A DNA stretch of 64,000 nt from Phycisphaerales bacterium (GTDB lineage: Bacteria > Planctomycetota > Phycisphaerae > Phycisphaerales > UBA1924), in NCBI GenBank assembly GCA_020847175.1, contig JADLCM010000016.1, forward strand, positions 61,169 to 125,168. The letters run 5' to 3'. Positions 15,662-25,905 of this stretch are shown one piece after another; within the stretch, counting starts at the first letter, position 1, and every line of letters starts with the position of its first letter. The notes beneath the pieces were generated by a model. That model did not search any database and was not told the DNA's origin. It saw only the letters and a list, made by a program, of their open reading frames with translations. The translations under genes were made by a program, and so were the position numbers.

Positions 15662-17950
15662 ATGAAGCACGGACTGCTGCGTCACGAGGGTTGGTTGCGT
15701 CGGGCGGGTCGGGTGGCCGGCACGAACCGGCTGCACCGGGGACTGGTTCTCGTCGTGGCAGGGCTGGCGCTGGGGAGCGCCGTCACCGCCTCGGCGGCCC
15801 TTGCAGCGCCACGGGCCTCCTTCGCCGTCGCGGCTGAGCCGGGAGACTGGTCCAACGACCTCTGGCTCGCGGCCAAGAGCGGCGATATTCAGACCTTTGA
15901 CCGCCTCATGGGGCATGTGCCCGACAGCGAACCCTCGGACGTCGCGGGCGCGATCTCCCACTACCAGGGTCACCTCGCGGCGCGCGATGCCGAACGGCAG
16001 ACGCAGATCGCCAAGGCACGCAAGGAGATGGACGACATCCTCGCGGGGGCCGACCCGAAGGATGCTGATCTGAGCAAGGCTCTGGTCTCGGCGGTCTCGC
16101 TTCACGAGTCGACGGCCCAGCGCGACCGGGCCGCCCTGATGGCTGAACCCGGCATCCAACTGCTGACCTCGGTCGCCGAGCGCCGCGCCCGCGACGCCGA
16201 AGGCCGGGGCGATTGGCTGATGGCCAACGAGCTTTTCTATCGCCTTCACCTCCTCTATGAAGAAAGCGGGCGGTTCAAGAAGGATGCCGACCGCCTCAAC
16301 CAGCGCCTCGCCCTGATCCAGCTCTACGCCCCCGCCCGCCTCTGGCAGATGCGCAACGACCGGCGCGTCGCCGATGGCGAGTCCGCGCTCCCGCCGTACA
16401 ACGCGGCGGCGGACGACTACCACACCAAGATCGCGGGCAGCTCGAAGCAGATCATCCGCCAGGCGCTCTCGCAGGCTGAGGCGCAGCACGTTGAGAGCGT
16501 GCCGCTGCGTGACATGATCCTGGCCGGCCTTGACGCGGTGGAAGTGCTCGCGACCACGCACGACCTTGACGGCGCGTTCCCGGAGATGTCCTCCCCGGCC
16601 CACGTCGAGGCGTTCCTGCACGCCCTCGCGACCGAACGCGAGCGCGTGCAGACCCTGAAGTCGCCCGCGACGGTCGCCGATGCGCTCCGCGCGCTGCTCA
16701 CCCTGGAGCAGACGAGCGACGCGAGCGTTCGCATTCCCTCCGAAGTGCTCATCCACGAGTTCGGCAATGGCGCCGTCAACGCCCTGGACGAGTTCAGCCA
16801 GATCATCTGGCCCGATGATGTCCGCCAGTTTGAGCGCCTCACGCAGGGCAACTTCACGGGCGTGGGGATTCACATTCAGATGGATGCCGAGCGCAACATC
16901 GAGGTTGTGACGCCCCTTGAGGGCACGCCGGCCCACCGGGCTGGCATCCGCCCGCGCGACCGGATCCGCGCGGTGAACGGAGTTCCCACGCTCGGCATGG
17001 GCATCAACCAGGCCGTCGATCTCATCACCGGCCCCGCAGGCACCGAAGTGGTCCTGGGGCTTGACCGCCCCGACACCGAAGCCGACGACACCACCTACTC
17101 GCCCGTCGATGTCACCCTCAAGCGCAGCCAGATCCGCGTCCGCACCGTCAAGGGCTGGGAACGCACCGGCGAGGGCGAAGGCGACTGGAACTGGTTCATC
17201 GACAGCGAGCGCGGCATCGGGTACGTCCGCCTCATCCAGTTCACCGAGACCACGACCAGCGAACTCCGCAGCGCCGTCAGCCAGATGCGCGACGCGGGGC
17301 TCAAGGGCCTGATCCTCGACCTTCGCTTCAATCCCGGCGGGCTCCTCAACGAGGCCGTCAGCGTCTCCGACCTCTTCATTCGCGAAGGCCCCATCGTCTC
17401 CACGCAGGACCGCTTCGGCAATGTCGGGGGCATCCGGCGTGCCGCGCAGGGCGCCCCTCTCGGCGACATCCCCGTGGTTGTGCTCATCAACGAGGGCTCT
17501 GCCTCCGCGAGCGAGATCGTCTCGGGGGCGATCCAGGATGTCGCGCGCAGGGGCGAACTCGACGCCGTGGTGCTCGGGCACCGCAGTTTCGGCAAGGGCA
17601 GCGTGCAGCGGGTCTGGCCGATCCCCGGCGACATCTCCGCGATGAAACTGACCACCGAGTACTACCTGCTGCCCAGCGGTCGCAAGATCCACCGTCGCCC
17701 GGGCGACACCATGTGGGGTGTCCAGCCTGATTTCGATGTGGAGATGCTCCCCAGCCAGATCACCCGGGCCCTTGAGATCCGCCAGCAGGCCGACGTCATT
17801 CCGCTCGCCGGAGATGCCCCGCAGAACCGGCCCGACCCGCGCCAACTCGTCGATGGCGGCATCGACCTTCAACTGGAATCCGCGCTGCTGCTCCTCCAGG
17901 CCCGCACCGAGCCGCCGGCGCTGGTGCAGGGAAGCAAGCCTAACCCCTGA
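15662..17950 (+). CDS. S41 family C-terminal processing protease with PDZ domain
   Basis: A 762-residue exported serine protease of the CtpA/Tsp group. The N terminus is basic followed by LVLVVAGLALGSAVTASAALAAP, a signal peptide. Residues about 60-380 are a helical region without a known name. A PDZ domain (about 390-470, GVGIHIQMDAERNIEVV to VVLGLDRP) precedes the protease core: GYVRLIQFTE, DLRFNPGGLLNEAV and the catalytic segment NEGSASASEIV, where by comparison with E. coli Tsp the nucleophile is the second Ser (about 615) and the general base is Lys about 645 in SFGKGSVQ. The Ser-Lys spacing is five residues longer than in Tsp. Ribosome-binding site CGGAGG is seven bases before the ATG. 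Its targets are unknown. Confidence 0.92.
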   Translation: MKHGLLRHEGWLRRAGRVAGTNRLHRGLVLVVAGLALGSAVTASAALAAPRASFAVAAEPGDWSNDLWLAAKSGDIQTFDRLMGHVPDSEPSDVAGAISHYQGHLAARDAERQTQIAKARKEMDDILAGADPKDADLSKALVSAVSLHESTAQRDRAALMAEPGIQLLTSVAERRARDAEGRGDWLMANELFYRLHLLYEESGRFKKDADRLNQRLALIQLYAPARLWQMRNDRRVADGESALPPYNAAADDYHTKIAGSSKQIIRQALSQAEAQHVESVPLRDMILAGLDAVEVLATTHDLDGAFPEMSSPAHVEAFLHALATERERVQTLKSPATVADALRALLTLEQTSDASVRIPSEVLIHEFGNGAVNALDEFSQIIWPDDVRQFERLTQGNFTGVGIHIQMDAERNIEVVTPLEGTPAHRAGIRPRDRIRAVNGVPTLGMGINQAVDLITGPAGTEVVLGLDRPDTEADDTTYSPVDVTLKRSQIRVRTVKGWERTGEGEGDWNWFIDSERGIGYVRLIQFTETTTSELRSAVSQMRDAGLKGLILDLRFNPGGLLNEAVSVSDLFIREGPIVSTQDRFGNVGGIRRAAQGAPLGDIPVVVLINEGSASASEIVSGAIQDVARRGELDAVVLGHRSFGKGSVQRVWPIPGDISAMKLTTEYYLLPSGRKIHRRPGDTMWGVQPDFDVEMLPSQITRALEIRQQADVIPLAGDAPQNRPDPRQLVDGGIDLQLESALLLLQARTEPPALVQGSKPNP

Positions 17951-18129
17951 CGCCGCGCATCGGAGCGACCCGCGGAGCCCGGCGCGGGCGACCGTGATCA
18001 GGTCTCACCCGGAACCGGGGGATACCCGGCCCCGAATCGCCTTCGGGTCTAGAGTTCCGGTCTGCCCGGGCCCGGCCCCGGCATCGTCCGGTGCGCGACG
18101 CCCGATAGATCGGTGACCAGGAGTGTTGC

Positions 18130-19236
18130 ATGACGCAGCTTGCCAGCAAAGTCGAATCTTCGAAGGGCTCGCGCCCTCGCCTCAGCGACACTCTGCCCGA
18201 CAGCACGCTCCTGGGCTGGCTGCATTCCATGCAGCTCATCCGCGAGTTTGAGACCCGGTGCATGCAGGCGTACCAGGGCACGAAGATCGGCGGCTTCTGC
18301 CACATCTACTCGGGACAGGAAGCCTGCGCCGTGGGCACGATTGGGTGCACCAACAATGACGATCCGGTCATCCTCGCCTACCGCGACCACGGGCACGCAC
18401 TCGCCCGCGGCATGAGCCCCCGGGCCTGCATGGCCGAGATGTTCGGCAAGGCCGCGGGGTGCGCCAAGGGCAAGGGCGGGTCGATGCACATGTTCGACAA
18501 GCCCAACTCCCTCTACGGCGGGCACGGCATCGTGGGCGCCCAGACCCCACTCGGCGCGGGCCTCGCCTTTGCCACCCGCTACGAGTGGGAAGTCCTCGGC
18601 ACCGGCACCAAGAAGGTCACCCTCTGCTACCTCGGGGACGGCGCGATCGACCAGGGCGCGTTCCACGAGGCCCTCAACCTCGCCTCGCTGTACAGCCTCC
18701 CCGTCATCTACGTCATTGAGAACAACGGCTACTCGATGGGCACCGCCATCCACCGCCACAGCGCCAACAGCAAGCGTCTCACCATGCGAGGAGAGGCGTA
18801 CGGCATCACGAGCATTGAGATTGACGGTTTCGACATCCGCAACGTATACGACCAGTTCAAGCCGCTCGTGGACGAGTGCCGCGATTCGCAGCGCCCCGCC
18901 TTCGTCGATTTCAAGACGTACCGCTACCAGGGGCATTCGATGAGCGACCCCCAGAAGTACCGCACCAAGGAAGAAGTAGACGAATGGAAGCAGCGAGACT
19001 CGATCGCGGCCCTCGTCAGCCACCTGCTCCACGATCGGCGCTGCCTCACCGAAGCCCAGTGGAAGGCCATGCAGGACGAGATCGCCGAAGTCGTGCGCGA
19101 CAGCGTTGAGTTCGCCGAGAATGCCCCCGTGCCCGAGGTCGGCGCCGAGCTCTATTCCGATGTGCTTGTCAACCCCCAGCCCAACATGAGCCCGGCGGGC
19201 GAGTACATCCACGGCGCCAAGAACCCGCTCCTCTGA
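18130..19236 (+). CDS. pdhA: Pyruvate (2-oxoacid) dehydrogenase E1 component, alpha subunit
   Basis: A 368-residue E1-alpha, which with E1-beta decarboxylates pyruvate using thiamine diphosphate and reductively acylates E2 lipoyl groups. The ThDP/Mg motif GDGAIDQGAFHEALN...ENNGYSMGT is intact (residues about 172-200). Phosphorylation-loop-like HRHSANSKR and YRYQGHSMSDP segments typical of PDH E1-alpha are present, as is YRDHGHALARG. AGGAG lies seven bases before the ATG. The sequence is closest in style to pyruvate-type E1-alpha. Neither E1-beta nor E2/E3 follows; the next gene is atpI. The leader of 179 bp before the ATG holds GC-rich imperfect repeats but no clear regulatory element. Confidence 0.9.
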   Translation: MTQLASKVESSKGSRPRLSDTLPDSTLLGWLHSMQLIREFETRCMQAYQGTKIGGFCHIYSGQEACAVGTIGCTNNDDPVILAYRDHGHALARGMSPRACMAEMFGKAAGCAKGKGGSMHMFDKPNSLYGGHGIVGAQTPLGAGLAFATRYEWEVLGTGTKKVTLCYLGDGAIDQGAFHEALNLASLYSLPVIYVIENNGYSMGTAIHRHSANSKRLTMRGEAYGITSIEIDGFDIRNVYDQFKPLVDECRDSQRPAFVDFKTYRYQGHSMSDPQKYRTKEEVDEWKQRDSIAALVSHLLHDRRCLTEAQWKAMQDEIAEVVRDSVEFAENAPVPEVGAELYSDVLVNPQPNMSPAGEYIHGAKNPLL

Positions 19237-19462
19237 CCCCCCGCCGTCGGCGGCCTTCGCGCCGGGAACATCCCGCGCGTGAAACGCGGCGGGACATGCG
19301 CCGGGCGGATGCCCTTCCCGCCCGGCCCGGGTGCCCTCCTCCAGCCGCCCCCCACTTCTCCACTTGGTTTGCACACTCGCCGAATCGCTTGGTGCGGGCT
19401 ATCCTTTGCCCCCCGCGCACGGCGCCTTCGCCGCTCGCGGGCTGTCAGCACCGGAGCTTGCC

Positions 19463-19902
19463 TTGGGCGACCTCGCTCTCATCCAGCCACCCCGAGCCCG
19501 ACACGCGGCGATCACGGCCGCGAGCGCGCTCGGCGCGGTCGCCATCGGGGTGGGGCTCACCCTGTTCCTGGGCGGACGTTCGCAGACCGCCGGGCTTGTC
19601 GCGGCGGTCCTCGTCGCGGGTTCGATCGTCAGTTTTCTCCCGTGCCTGCTGCGCGTCGGAGAGGGTGCCTCGGTGTGGGGTCTGCTCATTCTCGGTGCGT
19701 CCATGTTCCGGGCGTTTCTCACGCTCGGCCTCGGCCTCGGTTTCGCCCTTGAAGGTGAAAGCAAGCCCTTCTGGGTCGGCCTCCTGGCCGGGCTCGGCGT
19801 GCTGCTTGTGGTGGAGACCGGCGCGGCGGTCGCCCAGATCGCCCGCATGGAACGCGAACTGTCGGGGCGCGCCAGCGCCCCTGTCCAGGAGCCCCGCGCC
19901 TC

Positions 19903-19906
<4 letters not shown>
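19463..19906 (+). CDS. AtpI-like small membrane protein of the ATP synthase operon
   Basis: A 147-residue protein with four hydrophobic segments (ALGAVAIGVGLTLFLGG; TAGLVAAVLVAGSIVSFLP; VWGLLILGASMFRAFLTLGL; FWVGLLAGLGVLLVVETGAA). Position directly before atpB, with ATGA overlap, identifies it as the AtpI-type protein that in other bacteria helps c-ring assembly or Mg uptake; sequence similarity to known AtpI is weak. The TTG start was chosen because GGAG lies six bases before it; codons further upstream in the frame are Pro/Leu-rich and unconvincing. Confidence 0.65.
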
Positions 19907-21217
<1,311 letters not shown>

Positions 21218-21218
21218 G

Positions 21219-21248
21219 TTTCACCCGCGCCGGGTGAAAGCCCGGCGC
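21219..21248 (+). promoter_or_regulatory. Two mutually exclusive hairpins between atpE and atpF
   Basis: Directly after the atpE stop, TTTCACCC (21219-21226) pairs perfectly with GGGTGAAA (21232-21239) around a 5-base loop. Overlapping it, GCGCCGGG (21227-21234) pairs perfectly with CCCGGCGC (21241-21248) around TGAAAG. Both cannot form at once. Neither has a T run, so a simple terminator is unlikely. Intercistronic structures at this position are known to help set the high c-subunit output in other bacteria; here that is inference. Confidence 0.6.
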
Positions 21249-21290
21249 GCGGCCTTTGACCCGCGCCCCTGCGGGCGCACGGAGCAGTGC

Positions 21291-21914
21291 ATGACCCCGC
21301 TCGCCTTCCGTTCTCGCGTCTCGTCGCTGGCCCTGGCCCTTGTCGCGGTCGCGGCCCTCGCCGCCGAAGAGGGGCACGACGCCCACGCGGGCGGCCACGA
21401 GACGCTCCAGGCCATTCCCACGGTTGAGCAAGGCGTCATCACGGGCGTCACCGCGGTCGTGGTCTTTCTCCTTGTGCTCACCATCCTGAGCCTCAAGGTG
21501 TGGCCCACGATCTCGAAGGCCCTGGATGCCCGCAACCACAAGATCAAGTCTGAGATCGAGGCCGCCGAAATGGCACGCAAGCAGGCCAGGGCCGCCCTCG
21601 ACGACTACGAGAAATCGCTGGCCCAGGCCCGCGCCGAGGCGCAGCGCATGCTCGACGACACGCGGGCGCAGCAGAACAAGCTCGCCGCCGAACTCAAGGC
21701 CCGCAACGAGGCGGAACTCGGCCAGATGCGCGAGCGCGCGATGAAGGACATCGAGGGCGCCAAGCGGGCGGCGCTGAACGAGATTTACGCCGACGCCGCG
21801 TCCCTGGCGACCCAGGTCGCCAGCAAGATTCTGGGGCGCGAGGTTTCCGCGGGCGATCAGCAGCGCCTCGTAGAAGAGTCGCTCCGCGAGCTCAAGAGCG
21901 TGCAGACGAACTGA
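21291..21914 (+). CDS. atpF: ATP synthase F0 subunit b with signal-peptide-like N terminus
   Basis: A 207-residue subunit b, the peripheral stalk that holds F1 still. The N terminus MTPLAFRSRVSSLALALVAVAALAAEE looks like a signal peptide. After a His-containing stretch (GHDAHAGGHE) comes the true membrane helix (VITGVTAVVVFLLVLTILSLKVW) and a long charged coiled-coil (residues about 78-185) rich in Ala, Glu, Lys and Arg. Total length is about 45 residues above E. coli subunit b because of the leader. GGAG lies eight bases before the ATG. Confidence 0.93.
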   Translation: MTPLAFRSRVSSLALALVAVAALAAEEGHDAHAGGHETLQAIPTVEQGVITGVTAVVVFLLVLTILSLKVWPTISKALDARNHKIKSEIEAAEMARKQARAALDDYEKSLAQARAEAQRMLDDTRAQQNKLAAELKARNEAELGQMRERAMKDIEGAKRAALNEIYADAASLATQVASKILGREVSAGDQQRLVEESLRELKSVQTN

Positions 21915-21953
21915 ACCCGGCGCCTCGCGCAGCCCACTCCGGAAAGCCAGCCC

Positions 21954-22562
21954 ATGCCACTCTCCACCGCCGCGCCCGACGCCCTCGCCGCCATCTACGC
22001 CAAGAGCCTCTTCGAGCTCGCGGAAGCCCACGGGGGCCCGCAGGCCGTGGCGCAGTGCCTCGATGAGCTCGAAGCCGTGCTCGAGATCGCCCGGGCCGAC
22101 GCCCGGTTCAGCGAGTTCCTCTCCAGCCGCGTGCTCCCCCGCGAGAAGCGCGAAGACTCGCTCAAGAAGATTCTGAGCGGGCGTGTAAGCGACCTGACCC
22201 TCCGCTTCCTGCTGGTGCTCAACGACAAGGAGCGTCTCGCCAGACTGCCCGCGATCGCCGGCGCATATGACCGCGTCGTCCAGGATCGCTTCGGGCGCGT
22301 CGAGGTGGACGTGTTCACCGCGACCCCCGTGTCCGCCGACGAACTCCGATCCATCCGCGACCGCCTCGCCTCCATCCTCGGCAAGGAAATCATCGTTCAT
22401 CCCTACACCGACCCGGCGATGATCGGGGGCGTGCGCATGCGCATCGGCGACCAGCTCATCGACGGCTCCATCGCCACGCGCCTCCGCAGGATGCGCGACC
22501 AGCTCGCCACCGACGGCGCCGTCGCCGTACGCTCCAAGGCGTCACGCATCATCGGCAACTGA
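21954..22562 (+). CDS. atpH: ATP synthase F1 subunit delta
   Basis: A 202-residue delta subunit, which joins the peripheral stalk to the top of F1. The sequence opens with AAIYAKSLFELAEAHGG, the usual delta N-terminal helical domain, and has the conserved C-terminal pattern IIVHPYTDPAMIGGVRMRIGDQLIDGSIATRLRRM. The frame starts at the ATG 39 bp after atpF. Normally atpA would follow; here the next gene is pgk. Confidence 0.95.
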   Translation: MPLSTAAPDALAAIYAKSLFELAEAHGGPQAVAQCLDELEAVLEIARADARFSEFLSSRVLPREKREDSLKKILSGRVSDLTLRFLLVLNDKERLARLPAIAGAYDRVVQDRFGRVEVDVFTATPVSADELRSIRDRLASILGKEIIVHPYTDPAMIGGVRMRIGDQLIDGSIATRLRRMRDQLATDGAVAVRSKASRIIGN

Positions 22563-22565
22563 CCC

Positions 22566-22594
22566 GCGCCGGGCTCGCACGCCGGGCCCGGCGC
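22566..22594 (+). promoter_or_regulatory. Hairpin between atpH and pgk with the same stem as the atpE-atpF hairpin
   Basis: GCGCCGGG (22566-22573) pairs with CCCGGCGC (22587-22594), the identical 8-bp stem seen at 21227-21248 but with a 13-base loop. It ends just before the pgk ribosome-binding site GAGGAG. Repetition of the same stem in two spacers of one transcript suggests a shared RNA element, for processing or stability; this is inference. Confidence 0.5.
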
Positions 22595-22606
22595 GAGGAG
22601 AGCCCC

Positions 22607-23812
22607 ATGCCCAAGAAAACCATCGCCGCTGTTGATGTCCGCGGCAAGCGCGTCCTCGTCCGCGTGGACTTCAACGTCCCCCTCGAGAACGGCGCCATCA
22701 CCGACGACCGGCGCATCGCCGCGGCGCTCCCCACAATCCGCAGCATCATCGACCGGGGTGGTCGGGCGATCATCATCAGCCACCTCGGCCGCCCGGAAGG
22801 CACCGGCTACGAGGCGGAGTCATCGCTCAAGCCCTGCGCCCAGCGGCTTTCGGCCCTGCTCGCGCGCGCCGTCGCCTTCCCCTCCACCGACTGCACCGAC
22901 GACGCGGCGGCCGCCGCCGTGCAGGGCATGAAGGACGGCGACGTGGTGCTGCTGGAGAACCTGCGCCACCACAAGGGCGAAAAGAAGGGCGACGCCGCCT
23001 TCGCCGCCAGGCTCGCCGCGTACGCCGACATCTACGTCAACGATGCCTTCGGGGCGTGTCACCGTCCGGACGCGAGCATGGTCGCCCTGCCCAAGGCGCT
23101 CGCCGGCAAACCCCGCGTGAGCGGCCTGCTCGTCGAAAAGGAGATTGCCTTCCTCTCCGATGCGCTCGCCAAGCCTGCGGCCCCCTTCGTCGTGGTGCTC
23201 GGCGGGGCCAAGGTCAGCGACAAGATCGCCGCCATCGACAACCTGCTGCCCAAGGCCGACGCGGTGCTGGTGGGTGGTGCGATGGCGTACACCTTCCTGA
23301 AGGCGATGGGCAAGAAGGTCGGCTCCAGCAAGGTGGAGGACGACCGCATCGCCGACGCCAAGCGCATGATCGACGCGGCGGCACGGTCCAGGCATGACCT
23401 TCTCCTGCCGCAGGATCACGTCGTCTCCACATCCTTCAGCGCCTCCGCGGGCGACATCCAGGTGCAGGACGACCAGATCAAGGACGGGTTCATGGGCCTC
23501 GACATCGGGCCCCGGACCCAGGTCCAGTTCGCCGTCACGCTCGCCAAGGCCAAGACCATCGTCTGGAACGGGCCGATGGGTGTCTTCGAGTGGGCTCCCT
23601 TCGCCGTCGGCACCCGGGCCGTCGCCCGCGCCCTCGCCGATGCGACGGCCTCCGGCGCACGCACGATCGTCGGCGGGGGCGACTCGGCCGCGGCGGTCGA
23701 GAAGTTCGGCCTCGCGGACAAGATGTCCCACGTCTCCACCGGCGGCGGGGCCTCGCTCGAAATGCTCGAAGGCAAGCGCTTTGAGTCGGTGGACCTGCTG
23801 GACAACGCCTGA
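22607..23812 (+). CDS. pgk: Phosphoglycerate kinase
   Basis: A 401-residue kinase that makes ATP from 1,3-bisphosphoglycerate in glycolysis. The N-terminal signature VLVRVDFNVP, the substrate-binding NDAFGACHRP, the hinge FVVVLGGAKVSDKI and the nucleotide-loop segment GGGDSAAAVEKFG are all intact. Length is normal. It lies 44 bp after atpH on the same strand, with GAGGAG nine bases before the ATG, so it is probably co-transcribed with the F0 genes. gap is not adjacent. Confidence 0.97.
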   Translation: MPKKTIAAVDVRGKRVLVRVDFNVPLENGAITDDRRIAAALPTIRSIIDRGGRAIIISHLGRPEGTGYEAESSLKPCAQRLSALLARAVAFPSTDCTDDAAAAAVQGMKDGDVVLLENLRHHKGEKKGDAAFAARLAAYADIYVNDAFGACHRPDASMVALPKALAGKPRVSGLLVEKEIAFLSDALAKPAAPFVVVLGGAKVSDKIAAIDNLLPKADAVLVGGAMAYTFLKAMGKKVGSSKVEDDRIADAKRMIDAAARSRHDLLLPQDHVVSTSFSASAGDIQVQDDQIKDGFMGLDIGPRTQVQFAVTLAKAKTIVWNGPMGVFEWAPFAVGTRAVARALADATASGARTIVGGGDSAAAVEKFGLADKMSHVSTGGGASLEMLEGKRFESVDLLDNA

Positions 23813-23833
23813 CGCCCTCACGCGAAAGGCCGC

Positions 23834-25780
23834 GTGACTCACACCCGCTCCACGTCCCGTTCCGCCCGGCGCCTTGTGCTTCAGGGCGCGGTGCTGCTCG
23901 CCCTGTGCGCCGTGGGCATGTTCGCCGGCCTCACCACGCACGGCATCACCTCGTGGCACGAGGCCCAGCGCCTGGTCGTCGCGCGCGAGATGCACAGCGC
24001 CCACGAGTGGATCGTCCCGACGATCAACGGGCGCCCGTACCTCGCCAAGCCCCCACTGCTCTACTGGCTCGTCTCGGGCGCGGCGCACGTGACCGGCGGC
24101 CCGCCCAACCTGGGGCACCTCCGATTCGTCGTCGCCGGCGCGATCACGGTCTCCGTCTTCGGCCTCTGGTTCTTTGCCCGCAGGCTCTTCGCAGACGCGG
24201 GACTCAGCCGCGCGCCGCAGGCGGCCATCTGGGCCGCGGCGATGCTCGCCACCGGCATCCTCGTGGTTCGTTCGGCGCGCGTCGCAGAGATCGATGCCCT
24301 CTTTCTGCCCGTCGCGGTCTTCGGCGTCGGGTCGATCGCGCTCGCCTGGCGCACCCACCGCGACCACCGCCGCACCGCGTGGGGCTGGGTGGTCGTCGCG
24401 ACCCTTGCGGGAATCGCCGGTGCGCTGGCCAAGAGCCTGCCGGGGCTGATTCCCCTCGCGATCGCCGGGTACGGCGCGATCGCGACATGGTCGGCCTGGA
24501 CCGACGGCCCCCTTGACACGTCGCCCGCGCTTCCCGGCATCCGCCCGAGGCCGCTCCGCGCGGCGCCCGCCTGCCCCGGGGTCTGGGCGAATCGGACCGG
24601 CCTCGTCGCCGGGCTCGGGGCCGGGATCGCACTGATCGCGCTCAACCCCTTCAAACCCGCAAGCCTCGCGTCCGCGCTCGTGCTGGGCGTGCTGGTCGGC
24701 CCTGCGGCCGCGACGCTCGTTCGCCTTGCGCACCCCGCGCGGCTCGCGGCATTCTTTGCCGCGTGCAGCCGGACTCACCCGATCCTCGTTCTCGGGGCGC
24801 CCCTGGCAGCGCTCTGGGGGTGGCAGAGCCTCGCCGCGTCCCGGGTGGGTGAGGCCGTCGCCGCCGACCAGGTCGCCCAGGAACTTGACTCCAACTTCGC
24901 CCTCCTGCCGGGCGCAAACCCGCTGAAGATGCTTGAAGCGTCGTCGTACGGCGTGGGGATTGCCTCGGTGCTTTGCGTGCTGGGCGTGGCGCTCGCTGCG
25001 CACCGGCATCGACTGGCCCGATGGTCCTGGCCGGCGCTGGATCGACGGCTCGGCTTTCTGCTTCCGCTGCTCGGGTCTGAGCCGGCCCCGGAGACCTGCA
25101 CCGGCCCGGCGGCGGCGTCGCCCCTGCGTTACCTCGTGTTCTGCTGGACCCTCGGGGGCCTGCTCGTCTTTTCAACGGCGGGCAATGGGCACGGGCGCTA
25201 CCTCACCCCCTTCTGGCCAGGGTTTGCGCTCGCCGGGGGCTGGTTGCTCGCCCTCGCCGTGGAGCGCCTGCCGCGCGCCGGACGCACGCTCCACGTCATG
25301 TTCTGGGCACTAGTCCTTGTGCTCGCGCTCGGCCAGGGCCTCTGGTACGGCTGGGCCCGCGAACGCGCCTTCGGGTTCCGGTCCCCGCGCGCGCTCGCGG
25401 CGGAACTCCGCGCACGGCCCGACATCGACCCCGCCCGCATCTGCACGCTCGGCTTTTACCGCGTCGCCATCGATGCCTACCTCGGATGCCCGACGCAGCC
25501 CGTCGGCGATGTGGGCCGGCGCGAGGCGCTCATCGGCATCCGGTCATGGACGCTCGCCGAACTCCACGCGCACGCCTGCCACGGCGGCACCTGGACCGTG
25601 CTCATCACCGACGATGAAGACGGCGCCGCGACCCTGCCCGGCGAACGCCGCCTGCGCGATGCGGGGTTCATCGTGACGCCGATCGCCCTCGACGCGGCCT
25701 TCAACGTCGGAGACAACCACGCCTCGCGCGTCCGCGCTGTGCGGATCACCGCTCCGCGGACGGTCTCGGCGGGCGGTTGA
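23834..25780 (+). CDS. ArnT/PMT-like glycosyltransferase (GT-C fold)
   Basis: A 648-residue integral membrane glycosyltransferase. The first loop has the ArnT-type layout: HEAQRLVVAREMHSAHEW, then VPTINGRPYLAKPPLLYWL, where ArnT carries an acidic pair followed by the EM and KPPL motifs. Here the first acid of the pair is His (HE instead of DE). About ten membrane segments follow, and a soluble C-terminal domain from about residue 500. Such enzymes move a sugar from a polyprenyl phosphate carrier to lipid or protein. The GTG start has AAAGG five bases before it. The frame begins 21 bp after pgk. Confidence 0.82.
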   Translation: MTHTRSTSRSARRLVLQGAVLLALCAVGMFAGLTTHGITSWHEAQRLVVAREMHSAHEWIVPTINGRPYLAKPPLLYWLVSGAAHVTGGPPNLGHLRFVVAGAITVSVFGLWFFARRLFADAGLSRAPQAAIWAAAMLATGILVVRSARVAEIDALFLPVAVFGVGSIALAWRTHRDHRRTAWGWVVVATLAGIAGALAKSLPGLIPLAIAGYGAIATWSAWTDGPLDTSPALPGIRPRPLRAAPACPGVWANRTGLVAGLGAGIALIALNPFKPASLASALVLGVLVGPAAATLVRLAHPARLAAFFAACSRTHPILVLGAPLAALWGWQSLAASRVGEAVAADQVAQELDSNFALLPGANPLKMLEASSYGVGIASVLCVLGVALAAHRHRLARWSWPALDRRLGFLLPLLGSEPAPETCTGPAAASPLRYLVFCWTLGGLLVFSTAGNGHGRYLTPFWPGFALAGGWLLALAVERLPRAGRTLHVMFWALVLVLALGQGLWYGWARERAFGFRSPRALAAELRARPDIDPARICTLGFYRVAIDAYLGCPTQPVGDVGRREALIGIRSWTLAELHAHACHGGTWTVLITDDEDGAATLPGERRLRDAGFIVTPIALDAAFNVGDNHASRVRAVRITAPRTVSAGG

Positions 25781-25794
25781 GGCCGAAGCAACCG

Positions 25795-25807
25795 CCCCCC
25801 CCCCCCC
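25795..25807 (+). repeat. Thirteen-C homopolymer
   Basis: A run of 13 C lies 14 bases after the stop codon of the glycosyltransferase and ahead of the convergent terminator. It is not in a coding region on either strand, so it cannot shift a reading frame. Such runs are also prone to sequencing error. Confidence 0.9.
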
Positions 25808-25830
25808 AACCCCACGACCCAAAAACGAAA

Positions 25831-25854
25831 CCGGCGGCCTGTTCCTGCCGCCGG
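25831..25854 (-). terminator. Rho-independent terminator of the sigma/anti-sigma operon
   Basis: CCGGCGGC and GCCGCCGG make a perfect 8-bp stem with an 8-base loop. On the minus strand the stem is followed by TTTCGTTTTT, as expected for termination after the anti-sigma gene 51 bp upstream. It may also stop plus-strand transcription, but there is no T run on that side. Confidence 0.8.
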
Positions 25855-25905
25855 TCTTCGCGGTTGGGGGTGTCGCCGGGGAGGGGTGTGCCCCGGGCGA
25901 CCGGA

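Noticed and set aside
15503..17872. Long minus-strand frame opposite the S41 protease
   Set aside because: The plus strand has a signal peptide, PDZ and catalytic motifs; the antisense translation is low-complexity and lacks a ribosome-binding site.
22820..25009. Long minus-strand frame across pgk and the glycosyltransferase
   Set aside because: It spans two clear genes on the other strand and is a composition shadow.
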